A stretch of 11,430 nt of DNA from an uncultured Tabrizicola sp. (GTDB lineage Bacteria; Pseudomonadota; Alphaproteobacteria; Rhodobacterales; Rhodobacteraceae), in NCBI GenBank assembly GCA_937858255.1, contig CALLZQ010000798.1, positions 1 to 11,430 of the forward strand. Reading direction: 5' to 3'. The position numbers and the translations under genes are program-made. Each line of letters begins with the position of its first letter. Within the stretch, counting starts at the first letter, position 1. Below are positions 6,321-11,430 of the stretch, piece after piece. Below the pieces are notes generated by a model. The model was not told where the DNA came from, did no database searches, and saw only the letters and a list, made by a program, of their open reading frames with translations.

Positions 6321-7049
6321 GTGAGACAGAAGGTCTTCCTTGCCGCGCTCGGCCTTGCGCTGATTGCTGCGGCCCCGCTGGCCGCGCAGCAATTGTCGCT
6401 GGATCTGGGTGACGGCCCCTCACTGTCATCGCGGTCAATTCAACTGATTCTGCTGATCACCGTGCTGAGCCTGGCCCCGGGGCTGGCGATTATGGTGACC
6501 TGTTTTCCGTTCATTGTGACCGTTCTGTCGATCCTGCGGCAGGGGATCGGCCTTCAACAGGCGCCGCCGAATATGCTGATCGTCAGCCTGGCGATGTTCC
6601 TGACCTGGTTTGTGATGGATCCGGTGTTTACCGAAGCCTGGGTGAATGGCATCGGGCCGTTGTCCCGCGAAGAAATTGATATCTCGACCGCATTTCCGCT
6701 GATCGCTGCGCCATTCAGGGCCTTCATGGCGCTGAGGGTCGACCCCTCGACATTCGATCAACTGGCGGCGCTGCGCCCTGCGCTACCGCCACAGAACATG
6801 GCGGATGCGCCACTCTCGGTCCTCGTTCCCTCGTTCATGCTGAGCGAGATCAAACTTGCCTTTCAGATCGGCTTTTTGATTTTCCTGCCCTTTCTGATCA
6901 TCGATCTGGTGGTTGCGGCGGTGCTGATGTCGATGGGCATGATGATGGTGCCGCCGGCAATCGTCTCACTGCCGTTCAAACTGGCGTTCTTTGTGGTTGC
7001 CGACGGGTGGAGTCTGATCGCCTCGGCGCTGGTGCGATCATACATTTAG
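6321..7049 (+). CDS. fliP: Flagellar export gate protein FliP
   Basis: Core subunit of the FliPQR export gate in the MS-ring. The 242 residues match the family (E. coli 245). The start is GTG 6321, preceded by a G-rich ribosome site. An N-terminal cleavable signal peptide (MRQKVFLAALGLALIAAAPLAAQ, cut after about 20-22) is as expected for FliP. Family landmarks are SLAPGLAIMVTCFPFIVTVL (50-69), the QQAPPNMLIVSLAMFLTWFV stretch, and the C-terminal FQIGFLIFLPFLIIDLVVAA followed by SMGMMMVPPAIVSLPFKLAF. The protein is intact and ends the plus-strand flagellar operon, 14 bp from the convergent thioredoxin gene. No terminator is seen in this gap. fliQ, fliR and flhB are not in the window. Confidence 0.97.
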   Translation: MRQKVFLAALGLALIAAAPLAAQQLSLDLGDGPSLSSRSIQLILLITVLSLAPGLAIMVTCFPFIVTVLSILRQGIGLQQAPPNMLIVSLAMFLTWFVMDPVFTEAWVNGIGPLSREEIDISTAFPLIAAPFRAFMALRVDPSTFDQLAALRPALPPQNMADAPLSVLVPSFMLSEIKLAFQIGFLIFLPFLIIDLVVAAVLMSMGMMMVPPAIVSLPFKLAFFVVADGWSLIASALVRSYI

Positions 7050-7063
7050 CCCGCAGCGATACT

Positions 7064-7612
7064 TTAGTTGGGCGCGTGAAAGGCGCGCAAAATTGCCTGC
7101 GCGCTGGGACTATCCCATTCGGCATCACCGATCAGGCGTGCGACCTCGCGTCCTTCGGGGTCGACGATCAGGGTCACGGGCAAGCCAATGATACCCACCT
7201 GGCGCGCCAGGTCAGCCTGTGGATCGCGCAGGATCGGCAAGGCGGTGATCCCCGCCTCGGCAAAAAACTTCTCGATCCCCGGCACGGCGTTACGCCCGGT
7301 CGCCACCGGAACGACCGCGATCTCGGGCATCGCTTGTTGCAAGCGTTGCAATGAGGGCATCTCCTTGCGGCAAGGGGCACACCACGTCGCCCAGAAATTC
7401 AGGACCATCCATTTGCCCCGATACTCGGACAGGGCCCGCTGATTGTCCGCCGCATCAACCAGCCCGACCTCGGGCAGGACCATCGCCTGACTGTGGATGG
7501 CCAGTTTTTTCATGTCGCCTTCGCGCAGGGCCGCCGGGTCGTCACCTGCGAGGGCCGGATTTGCACCCAGGACCAAGGCCGTATAAAGGACGGCAAGAGT
7601 TTTTCGCAGCAT
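7064..7612 (-). CDS. tlpA: TlpA-family periplasmic thiol-disulfide oxidoreductase
   Basis: A 182-residue exported thioredoxin-like protein, likely reducing disulfides in the periplasm, for example in cytochrome c or cytochrome oxidase maturation (family knowledge; the exact client is unknown). Residues 1-22 form a Sec signal peptide ([20 protein letters not shown], cut near ALA|G); there is no lipobox. The active site is [16 protein letters not shown] (73-88) with Cys78 and Cys81. The cis-proline loop is GLPVT (143-147), and [16 protein letters not shown] leads into the active site as in TlpA/ResA. I chose ATG 7612 because a GGAGG (7617-7621) precedes it by 4 nt and the signal peptide starts there; a longer reading frame up to 7732 would lie over argH. 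It diverges from argH with 22 bp between the start codons, and converges with fliP. Confidence 0.93.
   Translation of the reverse strand: MLRKTLAVLYTALVLGANPALAGDDPAALREGDMKKLAIHSQAMVLPEVGLVDAADNQRALSEYRGKWMVLNFWATWCAPCRKEMPSLQRLQQAMPEIAVVPVATGRNAVPGIEKFFAEAGITALPILRDPQADLARQVGIIGLPVTLIVDPEGREVARLIGDAEWDSPSAQAILRAFHAPN
7560..7587 (+). promoter_or_regulatory. Candidate argH promoter inside the TlpA-family gene
   Basis: TTTGCA (7560-7565, 4/6 to TTGACA), a 16-bp spacer and TATAAA (7582-7587, 5/6 to TATAAT). It would start transcription near 7594, leaving a leader of about 40 nt before the argH ATG at 7635. The site lies in the antisense of the signal-peptide codons of the TlpA-family gene. Confidence 0.42.
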
Positions 7613-7615
7613 GTC

Positions 7616-7621
7616 ACCTCC
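7616..7621 (-). promoter_or_regulatory. Ribosome binding site of the TlpA-family gene
   Basis: GGAGGT on the minus strand, 3 nt before ATG 7612 (4 nt from GGAGG). It rules out the upstream in-frame starts and directly abuts the argH ribosome site (GAAGG, 7622-7626) on the other strand. Confidence 0.8.
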
Positions 7622-7634
7622 GAAGGCCGCAGTC

Positions 7635-9047
7635 ATGACCGCATCCGCCGATACCAAAGCCGCCAACCAGATGTGGGGCGGGCGCTTCGCCGAAGGGCCG
7701 GACGCCATCATGCAGGCCATCAATGCCTCCATCGGCTTCGACCGCAGGCTTTACGCGCAGGATATCGCCGGCTCGCGGGCCCATGCGGCAATGCTGGCCG
7801 CGCAGGGCATCCTCACACCTAACGATGCCGAGGCCATCGGGAAAGGCCTGCTCACCGTCTTGTCAGAGATTGAAACCGGGAATTTCCCGTTCCGGGTCGA
7901 ACTCGAAGATATTCACATGAATGTCGAGGCGCGGCTGAAGGAAATCGTAGGGGAGCCGGCAGGCCGCCTGCACACTGCGCGCAGCCGCAATGATCAGGTG
8001 GCGGTCGATTTCCGGCTGTGGGTGCGTGATCAATGCGACGCGGCGATTTCCGGGCTGACCGCGTTGATTTCCGCATTTCTGGCGCAGGCCGAGGCGGGGG
8101 CGGATTGGGTGATGCCGGGATTTACCCATTTGCAGACCGCCCAGCCGGTGACATGGGGGCATCACATGATGGCCTATGTCGAGATGTTCGCCCGTGACCG
8201 TGCACGGTTCGAAGATGCGCGGCGGCGGATGAATGAATGCCCGCTGGGCGCTGCCGCGCTGGCCGGCACTTCCTTCGCTATCGACCGCCATGCCACAGCC
8301 GCAGCGCTGGGTTTTGACCGGCCGACGGCGAACAGCCTCGATTCGGTGTCGGATCGCGATTTCGCGCTGGAATTCCTCTCGGCCGCCAGCATCTGTGCCA
8401 TGCATCTGTCGCGTTTCGCCGAGGAACTGGTGATCTGGTCCAGCGCCCAGTTCCGTTTCGTGCGGCTGTCGGACAAGTGGACGACCGGCAGTTCGATCAT
8501 GCCGCAGAAGAAGAACCCCGATGCCGCCGAGCTGCTGCGGGCCAAGCTGGGGCGGATTCTGGGGGCGACAGTTGCGCTCTTCACTATCATGAAGGGGCTG
8601 GCGCTGACCTACTCCAAAGACATGCAAGAGGATAAAGAGCAAGTCTTCGATGCGGCGGACAACCTGATGCTGGGTCTGGCCGCGATGACAGGCATGGTCG
8701 CCGACATGTCTGCCAATCGTCAGAGCCTTGCCGCCGCTGCCGCAAGCGGATTTTCGACTGCGACCGATCTGGCCGACTGGCTGGTCCGGGCGCTGAACCT
8801 GCCTTTCCGCGAAGCGCATCACGTTACTGGTACGCTGGTTGCCATGGCCGAGGCGCAGGGGATCGACCTGCCCGACCTGACCCTTGCGCAGATGCAATCG
8901 GTTCACCCGGGAATCAGGGCCGAGGTGTTTGAGGTCTTGGGTGTCGAGAATTCGGTTCGCTCACGCCAGTCCTATGGGGGCACTGCCCCCGATCAGGTGC
9001 GGGCACAAATCGCACGCTGGAAGGCATTGTTGGCCGACAAGGCGTAA
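7635..9047 (+). CDS. argH: Argininosuccinate lyase
   Basis: Cytosolic enzyme that splits argininosuccinate into arginine and fumarate, the last step of arginine synthesis; a homotetramer of the fumarase/aspartase superfamily. At 470 residues it fits the family (about 460). Visible signatures are [20 protein letters not shown] (11-30), [19 protein letters not shown] (111-129), [17 protein letters not shown] (161-177) with the catalytic Thr164-His165 pair, and the superfamily motif [12 protein letters not shown] (285-296), whose serine pair holds the catalytic base on a mobile loop. [12 protein letters not shown] and the C-terminal [11 protein letters not shown] are also typical. ATG 7635 is chosen because GAAGG lies 8 nt upstream and the family begins near here; ATG 7611 would add 8 residues and overlap the TlpA-family start. 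It is 26 bp upstream of a small lipoprotein gene, probably cotranscribed. Confidence 0.98.
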   Translation: MTASADTKAANQMWGGRFAEGPDAIMQAINASIGFDRRLYAQDIAGSRAHAAMLAAQGILTPNDAEAIGKGLLTVLSEIETGNFPFRVELEDIHMNVEARLKEIVGEPAGRLHTARSRNDQVAVDFRLWVRDQCDAAISGLTALISAFLAQAEAGADWVMPGFTHLQTAQPVTWGHHMMAYVEMFARDRARFEDARRRMNECPLGAAALAGTSFAIDRHATAAALGFDRPTANSLDSVSDRDFALEFLSAASICAMHLSRFAEELVIWSSAQFRFVRLSDKWTTGSSIMPQKKNPDAAELLRAKLGRILGATVALFTIMKGLALTYSKDMQEDKEQVFDAADNLMLGLAAMTGMVADMSANRQSLAAAAASGFSTATDLADWLVRALNLPFREAHHVTGTLVAMAEAQGIDLPDLTLAQMQSVHPGIRAEVFEVLGVENSVRSRQSYGGTAPDQVRAQIARWKALLADKA

Positions 9048-9073
9048 TGGTTTATTCCCGAAGGGTTCCTGTC

Positions 9074-9196
9074 ATGCGGCAAGCGATGATTCTGTCACTG
9101 TTTCTTCTGGCCGCCTGCGGCGCGGATGGTGCGCCCGAACGTCCGGGCCTCAACGTGAGTGGTGAAGCCCGGGCTGGCGTCGTGACCGGCAACTGA
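9074..9196 (+). CDS. 40-residue lipoprotein, LptM-like
   Basis: A very short gene, easily missed. ATG 9074 has AAGGG 8 nt upstream and lies 26 bp after argH. The translation is a signal peptide (MRQAMILSLFLL) with lipobox LAAC and lipidated Cys15, followed by CGADGAPERPGLN and a short tail ending GVVTGN. The CG-x-x-G-x-P pattern right after the lipid cysteine resembles the conserved head of LptM (formerly YifL), a small lipoprotein that helps LptD mature in the outer-membrane LPS translocon. LptM-like genes often lie near lysA or dapF in proteobacteria; here lysA is one gene away. Lipoprotein nature is directly visible; the LptM link is inference. Its stop is 2 bp from the stop of the convergent qor gene. 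Confidence 0.85.
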   Translation: MRQAMILSLFLLAACGADGAPERPGLNVSGEARAGVVTGN

Positions 9197-9198
9197 AA

Positions 9199-10173
9199 TC
9201 ACAGCGTCAGAATGCTCTGACCCGTGGTTTGCCGCGATTCGAGGGCGCGATGCGCCTCGGCCACGTTTTCCAGCGGGAACCGCTGATCAATCGTGATCTT
9301 GACCGCGCCGCTGGCCACCTTGTCGAACAGTTCCCCCGCCATCCGCTGACAAGTGGCATGATCGGCGATATGGGTGAACAATGTTTGCCGCGTGACCTTG
9401 AGCGAACCCTTGGCCGCCAGAACCCCAAGGTCGAAGGGCGGAACCTTGCCGCTGGCATTGCCGAAAGAGATCATCATGCCAAAGGGGCGAATACAATCGA
9501 GCGAGCCGTCAAAGGTATCCTTGCCCACCGAATCCATCACGACATCCACGCCTTTGCCGCCGGTGATTTCCTTGACCCGGGCCACGAAATCTTCGGTCCG
9601 ATAATTGATCACATGCGCCGCGCCATGGGCCTTGGCGAGCGCGCATTTCTCATCTGACCCGGCGGTGCCGATCAGAGTGATCCCCTCGGAACGCGCCCAC
9701 TGGCAGGCGATCAGACCCACGCCACCCGCCGCGGCATGGAACAGAACCGTCTGGCCGCGCGCAATCGGTGTGGTTCGGCGAAAGAGGTATTGCACCGTCA
9801 TGCCCTTCAGCATCATCGCGGCGCCTTCATCAAAACTGATTGCCTCTGGCAGGGGGCAAACCTGCGCGGCAGGCATGACGCGCGCCTCGCAATAGGCGCC
9901 CGGGGGCGTTGCGGCATAGGCGACGCGATCACCGGGGCGAAGATGGCCGCCCCCTTCGCCCACCGCCTCGACAATGCCGCTGGCCTCCATCCCGAGTGCC
10001 GTCGGCAGGGCCATGGGGTAAAGACCGCTGCGCTGATAGACATCGATGAAGTTCAGCCCGCAGGCCCTGTGCTGCACCCGCACCTGACCGGGACCGGGGA
10101 GGCCAACCGCGCGATCCACCAGCTTTAGTTGCTCGGGCCCGCCATGCGCCTCGATGATCACTGTCCGCGCCAT
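9199..10173 (-). CDS. qor: NADPH:quinone oxidoreductase (zinc-free MDR family)
   Basis: A 324-residue cytosolic enzyme of the medium-chain dehydrogenase/reductase family (E. coli QorA 327), reducing quinones or similar carbonyl compounds with NADPH. The family signature GLNFIDVYQRSGLYPMALPT (39-58) is clear, as are GMEASGIVEAVGEG (61-74) and the nucleotide-binding loop HAAAGGVGLIACQWA (146-160, AAxGGVG type). The catalytic-zinc Cys/His ligands of alcohol dehydrogenases are absent, as expected for quinone reductases. ATG 10173 is preceded by a perfect AGGAGG (10181-10186) 7 nt upstream; a frame extension to 10269 has no start of that quality. It is a single gene, convergent with the lipoprotein (2-bp gap) and divergent from lysA (149 bp). 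The true substrate cannot be told from the sequence. Confidence 0.95.
   Translation of the reverse strand: MARTVIIEAHGGPEQLKLVDRAVGLPGPGQVRVQHRACGLNFIDVYQRSGLYPMALPTALGMEASGIVEAVGEGGGHLRPGDRVAYAATPPGAYCEARVMPAAQVCPLPEAISFDEGAAMMLKGMTVQYLFRRTTPIARGQTVLFHAAAGGVGLIACQWARSEGITLIGTAGSDEKCALAKAHGAAHVINYRTEDFVARVKEITGGKGVDVVMDSVGKDTFDGSLDCIRPFGMMISFGNASGKVPPFDLGVLAAKGSLKVTRQTLFTHIADHATCQRMAGELFDKVASGAVKITIDQRFPLENVAEAHRALESRQTTGQSILTL
9206..9221. terminator. Perfect hairpin at the convergent end of the lipoprotein and qor genes
   Basis: GTCAGA-ATGC-TCTGAC is a perfect 6-bp inverted repeat with a 4-base loop. It starts 10 bp after the lipoprotein stop and lies inside the last codons of qor. No clear T-run follows on either strand, so it is at best a weak intrinsic terminator or a transcript-end stabiliser. 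Confidence 0.25.
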
Positions 10174-10180
10174 TCCGCCA

Positions 10181-10186
10181 CCTCCT
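10181..10186 (-). promoter_or_regulatory. Ribosome binding site of qor
   Basis: AGGAGG on the minus strand, 7 nt before ATG 10173; it fixes the start. Confidence 0.85.
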
Positions 10187-10322
10187 GCTGTTGAACGGTC
10201 TAATCTTATTGCCCCGGCCCCGGAATTCCAGCCTGCGCCCATCATCCGGTTTGAAATCGTCCCGGGCATTGGCTAAAGCCTAGGCGCCCACAACCGGGTG
10301 GCAAGACGGGGATTTAGGCGCG

Positions 10323-11430
10323 ATGGATCATTTCCTTTACAAGGGCGGCATTCTTCACGCGGAAGATGTCGCCATCCCCGAGATCGCCGCGCAGGTGGGC
10401 ACACCGTTTTATGTCTATTCGGCGGCAACTCTGACCCGCCATTTCACGCTGTTTTCCGAAGCGCTTTCGCCGCTGCCGCATCTGGTGTGCTTTGCCATCA
10501 AGTCTTTGTCCAATGTCGCCGTTCTGAAGCTGCTGGGCGATCTGGGTGCCGGGATGGATGTCGTCTCCGGCGGGGAATACCTTCGCGCCCGCGCGGCGGG
10601 CGTTCCCGGCGAGCGCATTGTTTTCTCCGGGGTCGGCAAGACCCGGGAAGAGATGCGGCTGGCGCTGGAGGGCGGGATCCGCCAGTTCAACGTCGAGAGT
10701 GAGCCGGAACTGCGCCGCCTGTCGGCTGTCGCAACCTCGCTGGGGGTGACTGCGCCCGTGGCGCTGCGGGTCAATCCCGATGTCGATGCCAAAACCCATG
10801 AAAAGATCGCCACCGGCAAATCCGAGAACAAGTTCGGCGTGCCGATCGCCAAGGCGCGTCAGGTCTATGCCGAGGCGGCGCGTCTGCCGGGGATCGAGGT
10901 GGTCGGCGTCGATGTGCATATCGGCAGTCAGTTGACCGAGCTTGCGCCCTTTGAGGCTGCCTTTACCAAAGTGCGCGAACTGACGCTGGCCTTGCGGGCC
11001 GACGGGCACCAGATCCGGCGGCTCGATCTGGGGGGCGGTCTGGGCATTCCCTATACCCGCTCAAACGAGGCGCCGCCGCTGCCGACCGATTATGGTCACA
11101 TGATCCAGCGGGTTCTGGGCGACCTTGGCTGCGAGATCGAGATCGAGCCGGGCCGGCTGATTTCCGGCAATGCCGGCATTCTGGTGTCTTCGGTCATCTA
11201 TGTGAAGAACGGCGAGGGGCGGGATTTCCTGATCCTCGATGCGGCGATGAATGATCTGGTCCGTCCCTCAATGTATGGCGCGCACCACGACATCATCCCG
11301 GTGATCGAGGGGGCACCCGGCAATCCGACCCAGCCCTTCGATGTGGTAGGACCGGTCTGTGAGACGGGCGACACCTTTGCCAAGGCGCGCGATCTGCCCC
11401 TGCTGGCCGAGGATGATCTGGTCGCCTTTC
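10323..11430 (+). CDS. lysA: Diaminopimelate decarboxylase (3' end off the window)
   Basis: PLP-dependent cytosolic enzyme that decarboxylates meso-diaminopimelate to lysine, the last step of lysine synthesis; it acts as a dimer of the alanine-racemase-fold type. The visible 369 codons cover most of the usual 415-425 residues. Lys60 in CFAIKSLSNVAVLKLL (56-71) is the expected PLP lysine. Other landmarks are GAGMDVVSGGEYLRA (76-90), VDVHIGSQLTEL (196-207) with His199, DLGGGLGIPY (235-244) for the PLP phosphate, EPGRLISGNAG (275-285), and GPVCETGDTFAK (343-354) with Cys346, the active-site cysteine given by the partner subunit. ATG 10323 begins MDHFLYKGG, typical for the family; the ribosome site (GGGGAT or AGGCG) is weak. 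The gene lies 149 bp from divergent qor. Confidence 0.97.
   Translation, partial: MDHFLYKGGILHAEDVAIPEIAAQVGTPFYVYSAATLTRHFTLFSEALSPLPHLVCFAIKSLSNVAVLKLLGDLGAGMDVVSGGEYLRARAAGVPGERIVFSGVGKTREEMRLALEGGIRQFNVESEPELRRLSAVATSLGVTAPVALRVNPDVDAKTHEKIATGKSENKFGVPIAKARQVYAEAARLPGIEVVGVDVHIGSQLTELAPFEAAFTKVRELTLALRADGHQIRRLDLGGGLGIPYTRSNEAPPLPTDYGHMIQRVLGDLGCEIEIEPGRLISGNAGILVSSVIYVKNGEGRDFLILDAAMNDLVRPSMYGAHHDIIPVIEGAPGNPTQPFDVVGPVCETGDTFAKARDLPLLAEDDLVAF

Noticed and set aside
7613..7732. N-terminal extension of the TlpA-family protein up to 7732
   Set aside because: It would overlap argH by about 100 bp and bury the signal peptide; GGAGGT before ATG 7612 gives the true start.
7863..8906. 347-codon minus-strand frame inside argH
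   Set aside because: Antisense shadow of a gene whose catalytic motifs are all present; the translation is rich in Arg, His and Gln and has no family features.
10174..10269. N-terminal extension of qor up to 10269
   Set aside because: A perfect AGGAGG precedes ATG 10173 and the family starts there; the extension has no homologous features.
10251..10278. Possible lysA promoter: TTGAAA (10251-10256) with CTAAAG 16 bp downstream
   Set aside because: The -35-like hexamer is good but no acceptable -10 hexamer follows at the right spacing, so I do not call it.
10271..10285. Short palindromes GGCTAAAGCC and GCCTAGGC in the qor-lysA gap
   Set aside because: Too short, with loops too small for a terminator and no T-run; expected by chance in GC-rich DNA.
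1..11430. Search for CRISPR arrays, tRNA/rRNA genes, insertion sequences, phage genes or defence systems
   Set aside because: No spaced direct repeats, no tRNA- or rRNA-like sequence, no transposase or phage motifs were seen; the window is densely packed with core flagellar and biosynthetic genes.

Overview
The window looks like chromosomal DNA of a GC-rich alphaproteobacterium, most likely Rhodobacterales (Rhodobacter/Paracoccus/Roseobacter relatives). I base this on the gene set (a flagellar block with a MotE-family gene and a short FlbE-like FliH, beside argH, a tiny lipoprotein, a quinone reductase and lysA), on the codon use, and on a CtrA-type box in the flagellar control region. I had no database; the taxonomic call is by recognition.

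Layout. (1) Positions 1-3737, minus strand: a tight flagellar/stator operon read right to left: fliL, a small membrane-anchored coiled-coil protein, a MotE-family protein, motA, and a large exported protein of unknown function that runs off the left edge. This last gene (1-1401, 467 codons, open to the edge) is easy to miss because its stop lies outside the window. (2) Positions 3738-3851: divergent control region with a 7/8 match to the CtrA consensus (TTAA-N7-TTAA). (3) Positions 3852-7049, plus strand: fliF, fliH, fliN, fliP, overlapping or nearly so, covering the MS-ring, the ATPase regulator, part of the C-ring and the export gate. fliG is absent from its usual place after fliF, and neither fliM nor motB is in the window. 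(4) Positions 7064-10173, metabolic/housekeeping genes: a TlpA-type periplasmic thioredoxin (minus) divergent from argH (plus) with only 22 bp between start codons; a 40-residue lipoprotein resembling LptM; a zinc-free quinone oxidoreductase (minus). (5) Positions 10323-11430: lysA, cut by the right edge.

How the genes work together. The two divergent flagellar operons supply the MS-ring (FliF), export apparatus (FliH, FliP), switch (FliN) and torque generator (MotA, with FliL as the stator-associated ring protein). The least understood part is the set of three genes around motA: a coiled-coil membrane protein, a MotE-like protein and a large periplasmic protein. In rhizobia, MotE is a periplasmic chaperone for the stator protein MotC, so the large exported protein here is a candidate counterpart of MotC. 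That is a hypothesis; I see no direct sequence proof. argH and lysA end the arginine and lysine pathways; the small lipoprotein between them may serve outer-membrane LPS export.
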